Shown here: positions 1-5,784 of the stretch, one piece after another
Layout: every line of letters begins with the position of its first letter
How positions within the stretch are numbered: position 1 is the first letter of the stretch
Source of the DNA: an uncultured Sulfurovum sp.
GTDB taxonomy: Bacteria > Campylobacterota > Campylobacteria > Campylobacterales > Sulfurovaceae
Assembly: GCA_947313765.1 (NCBI GenBank)
Contig: CAMZNQ010000144.1
Span: forward strand, 1 to 6,250
DNA length: 6,250 nt
Direction: 5' to 3'
Position numbers and translations under genes: made by a program
The notes under the pieces: model-generated
Databases searched by the model: none
Told to the model about the DNA's origin: nothing
Seen by the model: the letters and a program-made list of their open reading frames with translations, nothing else

Positions 1-171
1 CTAAGAGTTGGCAACAGAGTAGCTGTAGTTATCCCTAGCCAAGAGGCTCAAACCTATGAGTATGTAGGTGAACATCTAAAGGCTATTGAACATGACAAAG
101 AGCTAGAGAGAGATGCTTTAGCCTTTGTTATTACGCTTAATCATCTTTATGATGGAGAGTTGTATCGTTAA
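1..171 (+). CDS. C-terminal end of an unidentified protein (partial)
   Basis: Frame 1 is open from the first base to a TAA at 169-171, giving 56 residues that begin [10 protein letters not shown] and end [11 protein letters not shown]. The start lies outside the window. The fragment opens with a short beta-like hydrophobic stretch (GNRVAVVIP) followed by a charged helical part ([17 protein letters not shown]). It has no membrane segment and no motif that I recognise. Its stop overlaps the stop of the convergent gmhA by 3 of 4 bases (TTAA at 168-171), so no terminator fits between the two genes. That it is a real gene is supported by the open frame, normal amino-acid composition and tight fit to its neighbour. 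Function is unknown. Confidence 0.7.
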   Translation, partial: LRVGNRVAVVIPSQEAQTYEYVGEHLKAIEHDKELERDALAFVITLNHLYDGELYR

Positions 172-737
172 GAGACAAAAGCCTCATCCACAGCTTGACA
201 AATGATATGACCAATTAGTATGTGCATCTCTTGAATACGAGGTGTATCATCTGAAGGGCTAACTAAGTTCAAATCACAAGCATACTTTATTTTCCCTCCA
301 CCTTTTCCAGTTAAACCTAATGTATTTGCACCCATATCTTTTGCTAAAAGTAGAGCAGAGAGAACATTTAAAGATTCTCCAGATGTTGAAAGACCAATAA
401 GCAAATCTCCCTTTTGAACCAACCCTTCTACTTGTCTATCAAAAATTCTATCAAAACCATAATCATTACCTATTGCAGTAAGTGCAGATGTATCTGTAGT
501 TAGTGCAATTCCAGCTAAACCTCTTCTCTCTATCTTATAGCGTCCTGTTAATTCAGATGCAATATGTTGTGCATCTGATGCACTTCCTCCATTTCCACAA
601 AGAAGAACTTTATTTCCTCTTTTTAGAGTATCTACTACCATCTTAGAAGCATTCTCTATCTCTGGTATCATTGAATCTATTGTTCTATCTATTGTATCTC
701 TATGTGCTATTAACTCTTTTTTTATCATTTTTAACAT
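168..737 (-). CDS. gmhA: Sedoheptulose 7-phosphate isomerase (phosphoheptose isomerase) GmhA
   Basis: This cytoplasmic SIS-domain enzyme isomerises sedoheptulose 7-phosphate to D-glycero-D-manno-heptose 7-phosphate, the first step of ADP-heptose synthesis. The 189 residues are close to the E. coli length of 192. Visible motifs are GNGGS (48-52) followed by [14 protein letters not shown], and the phosphate-binding STSG (117-120). H58, E62, Q169 and H177 line up with the zinc and catalytic positions H61, E65, Q172 and H180 of E. coli GmhA, with a constant offset of three. The start at 737 is preferred over the ATG three codons later because AGGG (749-746) lies 8 bases upstream of it. The start overlaps the end of hldE in ATGTTAA (737-731), so translational coupling is likely. 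It is the last gene of the minus-strand heptose block. Confidence 0.96.
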   Translation of the reverse strand: MLKMIKKELIAHRDTIDRTIDSMIPEIENASKMVVDTLKRGNKVLLCGNGGSASDAQHIASELTGRYKIERRGLAGIALTTDTSALTAIGNDYGFDRIFDRQVEGLVQKGDLLIGLSTSGESLNVLSALLLAKDMGANTLGLTGKGGGKIKYACDLNLVSPSDDTPRIQEMHILIGHIICQAVDEAFVS

Positions 738-2164
738 ATCTCTTTCCCTGAAATTTTTTCTATTATATTTGTAGTACTTTTTCCTTGAATAAAATCAATA
801 AGTACAACCTCATCAGCGATATCTGAACCTACAACCTCTTTTCCTGCATAGTCAGCCCCTTTTACTAAAATATTAGGTTTAATTAGCTTGATTAGTTCAT
901 AAGGTGTATCTTCTCCAAAAGGAACAACAAAATCAACACTCTCTAAAGCACCCATTAAAAAAGCTCTATCCTCTAAATTGTTAATTGGTCTATCTTCTCC
1001 TTTTAAACGACGAATGCTCTCATCACTATTAAGCCCCAATATGAGTACATCTCCCAACTCTTTTGCCTGTTGTAAATAGGTTGCATGACCACGATGTAAA
1101 ATATCAAAACAACCATTTGTAAAAATAATTTTTCTATTTTGCTCTTTTAATCGTTTAGATATAGCTTTTATCTGTTCAAACTCTTTTATTTTATTCTCAG
1201 ATTTTCCACTATTTAGTGACTCTTCATACTCCTCTATCTCATTTAGTGAAACAGTAGCAGAACCTACTTTTGCGACAACAACAGCTGCAGATTTGTTTGC
1301 AAATTGACAAGCCTCTTCAATCTCAAATCCACTAGCTAATGCAACAGCTAAAGAGGCGATAACTGTATCTCCCGCACCAGTAACATCAAATACCTCTCTT
1401 GCTACTGTAGGAATAATCTTTAATTTTCTATCTAGTAGTGCAATCCCCTCTTCACTTAGGGTAATGATTGAATATTTTAATTTTAAATCTTTCTTTAGAG
1501 TTGCAATAGCTACATTTAAGCTCTCTTTAGAATCTATACCCATTTGTGTAGCCAACATAGCCTCTTTTTTATTAGGAGTTAAAAGTGTTGCCCCCTCATA
1601 TTTAGAGTAATCATTACCTTTTGGGTCAACCAATATTGCTATATTATGCTTTTTAGCTATTGATATAATCTTTTTGGTTAAGTTTTCTGTTAAAACACCT
1701 TTTCCATAATCAGATAGAACTATAATATCATAAGATTTTACTTCTAGTTTAAAAATTTTAAGCAGTGCATCTTCCGAAAAACATGTTATATCTTTTTTGC
1801 TCTCATCATCATAACGAATAACTTGTTGATTTGAGGCGATAATACGACTTTTTTTAGTTGTTCTTCTGTAGTCTTCATGAATAAGAGTGATTTTTTTAGA
1901 TGATGCTCTCTTAAGAAGTTTACTCATCTCTTTACCATTTTCATCATAACCCACAACTGAATAGATGGAGACTTCTGAACCCAAAGATATTAAATTGTTT
2001 AGAACATTTCCAGCTCCACCAAGAACAGCATTTTCTCTATTAACATTAACTATCTGAACAGGTGCTTCGGGAGATATGCGTTCACATGAACCCCAAATAT
2101 AATGGTCAATCATTAAATCACCAATAACAGCAATATGTGGCTCTCTTTTGCGTATTCTATCCAT
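731..2164 (-). CDS. hldE: Bifunctional heptose 7-phosphate kinase / heptose 1-phosphate adenylyltransferase HldE
   Basis: This cytoplasmic two-domain enzyme phosphorylates D-glycero-D-manno-heptose 7-phosphate at C1. After GmhB removes the 7-phosphate, it transfers AMP to make ADP-D-glycero-beta-D-manno-heptose. Residues 1 to about 315 are a PfkB/ribokinase-type kinase, with GDLMIDHY (15-22), GGAGN (49-53) and the anion-hole motif GAGD (263-266), where D266 is the expected catalytic base. Residues about 345-477 are a cytidylyltransferase-like domain, with [13 protein letters not shown] (348-360, containing the HxGH signature), KGADY (435-439) and STTNII (463-468). The length of 477 equals that of E. 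coli HldE. A 30-bp gap separates it from gmhB, and the ribosome site is weak (TTGGAT). Both domains look intact. In Campylobacter and Helicobacter, hldD lies between gmhB and hldE, but here it does not. Confidence 0.97.
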   Translation of the reverse strand: MDRIRKREPHIAVIGDLMIDHYIWGSCERISPEAPVQIVNVNRENAVLGGAGNVLNNLISLGSEVSIYSVVGYDENGKEMSKLLKRASSKKITLIHEDYRRTTKKSRIIASNQQVIRYDDESKKDITCFSEDALLKIFKLEVKSYDIIVLSDYGKGVLTENLTKKIISIAKKHNIAILVDPKGNDYSKYEGATLLTPNKKEAMLATQMGIDSKESLNVAIATLKKDLKLKYSIITLSEEGIALLDRKLKIIPTVAREVFDVTGAGDTVIASLAVALASGFEIEEACQFANKSAAVVVAKVGSATVSLNEIEEYEESLNSGKSENKIKEFEQIKAISKRLKEQNRKIIFTNGCFDILHRGHATYLQQAKELGDVLILGLNSDESIRRLKGEDRPINNLEDRAFLMGALESVDFVVPFGEDTPYELIKLIKPNILVKGADYAGKEVVGSDIADEVVLIDFIQGKSTTNIIEKISGKEIC

Positions 2165-2194
2165 AATAAATCCAAGTTTCTTTAAATAAAAATA

Positions 2195-2725
2195 TTACAA
2201 TATTTTATCTTGATTTTCTTCTAAATAAGATTTAAATTTTAAAATAGTAGAAAAAGATAGTGAAGCATTAATAATTTTCCGTTTTCCAATAGAGACACTA
2301 CTGTATATCTTTGCATTATGTGCCAAATCAATATCACTCTGTTTATCTCCAATGAGCCATGAGTTTTCTAAATCAATATCATATTTAGATAGTATATTTT
2401 CAACCATGCCTATTTGAGGTTTACGACAACTACATATCTCTTCAGGCGAGTGGTTACAATACTCTACAGACTCTATGGGTATATCTCTTTTTTTTAACTC
2501 ATCTAACATATATTCTGTTAACTTCCAAAAATCATCATCTGTGTAGTACCCACGACCGATTCCAGATTGATTTGTAACAATAAATAGTTTATATTTATTT
2601 TTTAAAAAAAGATTTAAAAGTTCAAAAATACCATCTGTAAATTCAAACTTTTCTATTTGATATACATACCCATAGTCAATATTTATAACTCCATCTCTAT
2701 CTAAAAAAAGAGCTTTAATTTTCAT
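2195..2725 (-). CDS. gmhB: D-glycero-beta-D-manno-heptose 1,7-bisphosphate 7-phosphatase GmhB
   Basis: This HAD-superfamily histidinol-phosphatase-type phosphatase removes the 7-phosphate between the two HldE reactions. All HAD motifs are visible in the 176 residues: DRDG (9-12, nucleophile D9 and acid/base D11), TNQSG (51-55), the lysine of RKP (K102) and GDKQSD (126-131). The structural zinc ligands are C90, H92, C98 and C100. The loop between H92 and C98 is shorter than in E. coli GmhB, where the ligands are C92, H94, C107 and C109. The ATG (2725-2723) lies inside the 3' end of the upstream small gene, with an 11-bp overlap. The nearest purine-rich stretch (GTGGAG) is about 13 bases upstream, which is far, so coupling to the upstream gene probably drives initiation. 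I cannot tell alpha from beta anomer specificity from the sequence. Confidence 0.94.
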   Translation of the reverse strand: MKIKALFLDRDGVINIDYGYVYQIEKFEFTDGIFELLNLFLKNKYKLFIVTNQSGIGRGYYTDDDFWKLTEYMLDELKKRDIPIESVEYCNHSPEEICSCRKPQIGMVENILSKYDIDLENSWLIGDKQSDIDLAHNAKIYSSVSIGKRKIINASLSFSTILKFKSYLEENQDKIL

Positions 2726-2978
2726 CTAAGGTTTTCATCTCCACAAACTCATTAAGAATCTCTTTAGCCTCTTCCTCACTCATTTCATTAGATTCAATCT
2801 CTCTAACAATATCTTTACATTCAGAGTGCATCTCTTGAAGGTCTTGAAGCTCCTCTTTGTCTGCAATAGAAGCCATTTTAGCTTTCTCTATCATAGAAAA
2901 CATCTCATCTATTGCCTCTTCTAAATCAGGGATAATCTCTTGATTTAAAAAGTTTTTTAATTTTTCACAGTTACTCAT
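2715..2978 (-). CDS. Small acidic helical protein of unknown function, coupled to gmhB
   Basis: I do not recognise this 87-residue protein. It is strongly acidic (26 D or E against 9 K or R) and methionine-rich, with leucines and isoleucines spaced as in amphipathic helices, so it is probably a short soluble helical or coiled-coil protein. It has two cysteines (C4, C54) and no signal peptide or membrane segment. The ATG has a good ribosome site, AAAGG (2989-2985), 6 bases upstream. Its 3' end overlaps gmhB by 11 bp, and it lies 47 bp downstream of the 469-residue gene, so it seems to head the heptose operon or be an internal member. The codons look native to the region. A role in regulating or scaffolding heptose synthesis would be guesswork. 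I am fairly sure it is a real gene. Confidence 0.8.
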   Translation of the reverse strand: MSNCEKLKNFLNQEIIPDLEEAIDEMFSMIEKAKMASIADKEELQDLQEMHSECKDIVREIESNEMSEEEAKEILNEFVEMKTLDEN

Positions 2979-3025
2979 AATTTACCTTTATTATTTATAA
3001 TAGTAAAATAGTATCTAAATATTTA
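2979..3025 (-). promoter_or_regulatory. Possible weak promoter for the small protein-gmhB-hldE-gmhA block
   Basis: This 47-bp gap is almost pure A and T. On the minus strand it contains -10-like hexamers (TATTAT at 3002-2997 and GATACT at 3015-3010) before the AAAGG ribosome site. The first is so close to the ribosome site that the leader would be nearly absent, and no -35 is evident. The block may equally be transcribed from the promoter upstream of the 469-residue gene. Confidence 0.25.
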
Positions 3026-4435
3026 CTAAAAAACCCTACTCTCATAAATAATTTTTCCATAATCAATCTTATACTCATCCATTGTCACTTTGTTAATGAA
3101 AAGTTTAAAAACATCCTTATTATCTCTAATTGGGTCTGCCATAACAAAATCTCTCTCATCTCCTGTATATATAAAAAAGAAATCTAAGCTATTTATCTTG
3201 TGTATAATTTTATCTTTTTTTACCAATCTTAAGCTAATTGACTCTTTTGCTATCTCATTAAGAAGAGTTATCTCTCTATTAGATAAATTTTCATCATCTT
3301 CTACTACAAATACAAGGGTGGAGTTAATACCATAATTATGCAAATTTAAAAATCTACTCTTTATCTTAAACTCCTTATCACTTACTCCAAAAAATAGACT
3401 CTCCTCTTTAAGCTCCATAACAACTTGAAATGATATGTTTCCAATTGCCTCTACTGTTTTTATTGCTTCAAAAAAGGCTCTTTGATAGTTCATTACAAAA
3501 TAGCTCTCTTTTTTTGAAAATCTCTCAAATAGTCTATAGAAAGCATAAAACTCTCTAAATGCTAAACGATAAGAGAAATTTTGATGGTATCTATGTTTAA
3601 CTAAACGGCTAAAGAGAGTATGGTAATCTCTTAATTTATCTCTATATTTAGAAAAATATTCCATTGTTAAGGAGGAGCTATTTGGATTTATTCTATTTTC
3701 AATCGTAGATATAGACTCTGTCTCATTTAAAATAAGATATAGGTTAATATCATCTATATCTAAAATCTCTTTTGAAAAGATAACCTTTTGAGATATTGGG
3801 ACTTTATTATCTTTAGGAAGATAACCCATACTTGTACCAACAATATATCTACAACTGCTATCTTTACTATCATGAAAAAGCATATATGTAGTGATATTTT
3901 CTACTCTCATAGTCAAAAATATATTATTATCCTCCTCTAAAGAGAAAGTTCCCTCATAGGTTTTATCTTCATGCTTTAATGTAATTGAAATTTTACTCTC
4001 TTCTCTCTTTTGCCAATTTAAAATAGTATATAGTAAAATTTCATCTCTATCTTTGTAAAAGAGATAGATATATCTATACTCCTTATTTATATAAACCTCT
4101 TGTTTATACTCCAGATATTGGTCTAACCTCTCCTCAAACTCTCTTAAGTTACCCTTCTTCCTAAAATCATCAATAGTAAAAAGTGGATTACCTCTAAATT
4201 GATAAAGAGATATTTTATAATTTTTAAAACTCTTTTGAAAGTCAATTGTACAACTCATACTTCTATTTAACCAGCGTCTAAGAACTGTTTTACGATTTAA
4301 AAAGAACTGTTTACGACTCTGTCTTCCATTTTTATCAAACTTATTGTTGTCTATAAACTCTGATGTGAATCTATCTATATCTTCATCAAAAAGCTTGACA
4401 AAAATAAGCCTTAATTTTTGAGTAAAACCATCCAT
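3026..4435 (-). CDS. Unidentified 469-residue protein, possible helix-turn-helix regulator
   Basis: I do not recognise the family. The frame extends to a TTG at 4471, but I choose the ATG at 4435-4433. AAGGG lies 5 bases upstream of it, and the likely transcription start (about 4468) would exclude the TTG. Residue numbers count from this ATG. Residues about 1-60 are basic and helical (RKQFFLNRKTVLRRWLN, 41-57) and could be a DNA-binding helix-turn-helix. About 115-240 is strand-rich (YRYIYLFYK, YIVGTSMGYLP, NLYLILNE). About 258-330 is helical and aromatic (FREFYAFYRLFERF). About 360-435 looks like an alternating alpha/beta domain (STLVFVVEDD, then REITLLNEIAKES, SLRLVKK, DFFFIY). There is no signal peptide or membrane span. 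A one-component sensor-regulator is my inference; a defence or phage-related role is not excluded. It is transcribed divergently from the DUF475 gene. Confidence 0.85.
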   Translation of the reverse strand: MDGFTQKLRLIFVKLFDEDIDRFTSEFIDNNKFDKNGRQSRKQFFLNRKTVLRRWLNRSMSCTIDFQKSFKNYKISLYQFRGNPLFTIDDFRKKGNLREFEERLDQYLEYKQEVYINKEYRYIYLFYKDRDEILLYTILNWQKREESKISITLKHEDKTYEGTFSLEEDNNIFLTMRVENITTYMLFHDSKDSSCRYIVGTSMGYLPKDNKVPISQKVIFSKEILDIDDINLYLILNETESISTIENRINPNSSSLTMEYFSKYRDKLRDYHTLFSRLVKHRYHQNFSYRLAFREFYAFYRLFERFSKKESYFVMNYQRAFFEAIKTVEAIGNISFQVVMELKEESLFFGVSDKEFKIKSRFLNLHNYGINSTLVFVVEDDENLSNREITLLNEIAKESISLRLVKKDKIIHKINSLDFFFIYTGDERDFVMADPIRDNKDVFKLFINKVTMDEYKIDYGKIIYESRVF

Positions 4436-4440
4436 TATAT

Positions 4441-4445
4441 CCCTT
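4441..4445 (-). promoter_or_regulatory. Ribosome binding site that decides the start of the 469-residue protein
   Basis: On the minus strand AAGGG is followed by ATATA and then ATG (4435). The upstream in-frame TTG at 4471 has no comparable site and lies at or upstream of the predicted transcription start. The ATG is therefore the better start. Confidence 0.75.
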
Positions 4446-4474
4446 TTTAGAAAGTTGTAAAAGTTGAGCAATCA

Positions 4475-4480
4475 ATTATA
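4475..4480 (-). promoter_or_regulatory. -10 box of the promoter for the 469-residue protein
   Basis: The minus strand reads TTTTCTTTTGTATAAT, with a perfect TATAAT (4480-4475) preceded by TG and T-rich runs. This fits housekeeping promoters of Campylobacterota, which usually have a strong -10 and periodic T tracts but no conserved -35. Transcription would start near 4468, leaving a leader of about 33 bases before the chosen ATG. Confidence 0.6.
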
Positions 4481-4563
4481 CAAAAGAAAAATTAATTATT
4501 AATATAAATTTTTATTTATTTAATATAGTAAAAGCCCATAAAACATTAATTTAGAATATAAAT

Positions 4564-4593
4564 GTAAAAGTTTTGAAAAGTTCTGAAAAGTTT
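4564..4593. repeat. Three tandem 10-bp repeats in the divergent promoter region
   Basis: Three adjacent 10-bp units occur: GTAAAAGTTT (4564-4573), TGAAAAGTTC (4574-4583) and TGAAAAGTTT (4584-4593). The core AAAAGTT is identical in all. A 10-bp period puts the copies on nearly the same face of the helix, which is typical of cooperative regulator binding. An inverted copy of the core (AAAACTTT, 4600-4607) follows directly. A related AAAGTT pair is seen at 4451-4465, in the leader of the divergent gene. Confidence 0.6.
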
Positions 4594-4607
4594 TATTGTA
4601 AAACTTT
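4587..4607. repeat. Perfect 9-bp inverted repeat upstream of the DUF475 gene
   Basis: AAAGTTTTA (4587-4595), a TTG loop and TAAAACTTT (4599-4607) form a perfect palindrome that overlaps the last tandem 10-bp unit. It is too AT-rich and lacks a following T-tract to be a convincing terminator. It is more likely an operator half-site pair, or a by-product of the repeated AAAGTTTT core. Confidence 0.5.
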
Positions 4608-4610
4608 CAC

Positions 4611-4638
4611 TATTCTCCTAAACTGTCAACTGTAAAAT
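4611..4638 (+). promoter_or_regulatory. Candidate promoter of the DUF475 gene
   Basis: Two -10-like hexamers are present, TATTCT (4611-4616) and TAAAAT (4633-4638, preceded by TG). The second would leave a leader of only about 14 bases with the ribosome site almost at its 5' end; the first would leave about 36. No -35 is clear. The tandem repeats lie immediately upstream of either choice, where an activator or repressor could act. Confidence 0.3.
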
Positions 4639-4658
4639 TAAATTCTGAGGAGAATATT

Positions 4659-5633
4659 ATGGAACATTTTAAAAGTTCTTTTGTCGTAACAGCAGTGGGG
4701 CTAGTTTTCGCTCTATATATAGGTGGGCTATCTGCACTCTATATTGTATCTCTTTTAGCACTACTAGAGGTTTCACTATCTTTTGATAATGCAGTAGTAA
4801 ATGCAAAGGTATTGGAGACAATGGAGTCTAAATGGCAAGAGCGTTTCATTACATGGGGAATGATTGTTGCTGTTTTTGGAATGAGATTTATCTTTCCAAT
4901 TGTTATTGTAGCTGTAGCTAGTGGATTGAGTTTTTTTGATACTTTTCAACTTGCATTAAATAGCCCTAATGAGTATCATGAAACTTTAGTATCTGTAGAG
5001 AAACTAATTTTTGCTTTTGGTGGTTCGTTTCTGCTTATGGTCTTTTTAAGCTTTATATTTGATAATGATAGAGAAGAGAAGTGGATAACAATCATAGAAG
5101 ATAGTAAAATAATTGAACAAATGGGTAAATTATCAAGTATGCATATAATGATTTCCATATCAATTGGACTTATTATAGTATCTATTACATCTAGCTATGA
5201 GATTTCACTTGCCTACTTTACGGGTATTTTACTCTACACAATCATCTCTTCATTAGATGATGTCTTTAGTCTAAATGGAGTAAGAAGTGGAGTTATGGGT
5301 TTTCTATACCTAGAGATACTTGATGCTTCATTCTCTTTTGATGGGGTAATTGGAGCATTTGCATTGAGTAGTGATATTTTTATTATTATGATAGGTTTAG
5401 GTATTGGGGCTATGTTTGTTCGTGCTTTAACCATCTATATGCTAAGAAACAAAACATTAACAGAATATAGATACCTAGAGCATGGAGCTCATTATGCTAT
5501 TTTAGCTCTATCTATTATTATGTTAGTTAAAATATTTTTCCATATTGATGAGGTTATTGTGGGTACAATTGGCATAGCATTTATAGCTATATCTGCTTAT
5601 CATTCAATAAGAGCCAATAGAGTAAGTACCTGA
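4659..5633 (+). CDS. DUF475 / TerC-superfamily integral membrane protein
   Basis: This inner-membrane protein has 324 residues and about eight or nine hydrophobic segments (near 9-35, 65-89, 113-134, 160-178, 182-198, 211-220, 238-260, 279-294, 297-315). The hallmark of the DUF475/TerC group is visible twice as an internal repeat: LLEVSLSFDNA (35-45; E37, D43, N44) in the first half and LEILDASFSFDG (218-229; E219, D222, D228) in the second. These acidic residues in membrane helices are thought to bind metal in TerC relatives, some of which export manganese or supply it to exported enzymes. The substrate here cannot be read from sequence. A strong ribosome site, GAGGAG (4647-4652), lies 6 bases before the ATG. 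No other ter genes are in the window. It precedes an arsenic gene on the same strand, separated by a palindrome that may end its transcript. Confidence 0.9.
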   Translation: MEHFKSSFVVTAVGLVFALYIGGLSALYIVSLLALLEVSLSFDNAVVNAKVLETMESKWQERFITWGMIVAVFGMRFIFPIVIVAVASGLSFFDTFQLALNSPNEYHETLVSVEKLIFAFGGSFLLMVFLSFIFDNDREEKWITIIEDSKIIEQMGKLSSMHIMISISIGLIIVSITSSYEISLAYFTGILLYTIISSLDDVFSLNGVRSGVMGFLYLEILDASFSFDGVIGAFALSSDIFIIMIGLGIGAMFVRALTIYMLRNKTLTEYRYLEHGAHYAILALSIIMLVKIFFHIDEVIVGTIGIAFIAISAYHSIRANRVST

Positions 5634-5638
5634 CCAAT

Positions 5639-5703
5639 ATTAATTTCAGAAAAATTGGAAGCGATGGCTTTAGTCTTGGGACTAAAGTCCAAGTGAAATT
5701 AAT
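5639..5703. repeat. Nested inverted repeat: REP-like element or terminator after the DUF475 gene
   Basis: Perfect 10-bp outer arms, ATTAATTTCA (5639-5648) and TGAAATTAAT (5694-5703), enclose TTGG/CCAA (5655-5658, 5689-5692) and a perfect 8-bp inner stem, CTTTAGTC (5668-5675) with GACTAAAG (5680-5687) around a TTGG loop. It begins 5 bases after the DUF475 stop and is followed by a modest T-rich stretch (TTTTCTCT, 5703-5710), so it may act as a terminator. The inner part (GCGATGGCTTTAGTC) also looks like a REP hairpin of the kind moved by IS200-type RAYT transposases; that comparison is from memory and is inference. Both readings can be true. Confidence 0.65.
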
Positions 5704-5721
5704 TTTCTCTATGTCTTATTA

Positions 5722-5743
5722 TATATCAATATATCTTGATATA
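5722..5743. promoter_or_regulatory. Probable ArsR-family operator upstream of arsC
   Basis: TATATCAA (5722-5729), a 6-base spacer and TTGATATA (5736-5743) form a perfect palindrome. The ATCAA-N6-TTGAT core matches the operators of many ArsR/SmtB-type arsenic repressors. It lies just upstream of the -10 box of arsC, where bound repressor would block RNA polymerase. No arsR gene is in the window. That this site binds ArsR is inference from pattern and position. Confidence 0.65.
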
Positions 5744-5755
5744 AGGATAACTAGC

Positions 5756-5761
5756 TATACT
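5756..5761 (+). promoter_or_regulatory. -10 box of the arsC promoter
   Basis: TATACT (5756-5761) matches the -10 consensus in five of six bases. The TTGATA at 5736-5741, inside the operator, would be a -35 only with a short 14-bp spacer, so the -35 is doubtful. Transcription would begin near 5768, shortly before the ribosome site AGAGG (5773-5777), which sits 7 bases before the ATG. Confidence 0.5.
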
Positions 5762-5784
5762 TACTAAAAAATAGAGGTAAATAG

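Noticed and set aside
168..171. Terminator between the convergent partial gene and gmhA
   Set aside because: The two stop codons overlap (TTAA), leaving no intergenic space, and I see no convincing GC-rich hairpin with a T-tract at the junction.
3001..3028. 7-bp inverted repeat TAGTAAA / TTTACTA in the gap after the 469-residue gene, as a terminator
   Set aside because: The arms are nearly all A and T with a 14-base loop and no following T-tract on the minus strand, so the stem would be too weak; chance is likely in such AT-rich DNA.
3090..3335. Plus-strand open frame of 81 codons
   Set aside because: It lies wholly inside the 469-residue gene on the other strand, lacks a ribosome site and has a composition typical of an antisense shadow.
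4976..5158. Minus-strand open frame of 60 codons inside the DUF475 gene
   Set aside because: Antisense shadow of a well-supported membrane protein gene, with no start signal and low-complexity sequence.
5234..5434. Minus-strand open frame of 66 codons inside the DUF475 gene
   Set aside because: Antisense shadow, with no ribosome site and no independent evidence.
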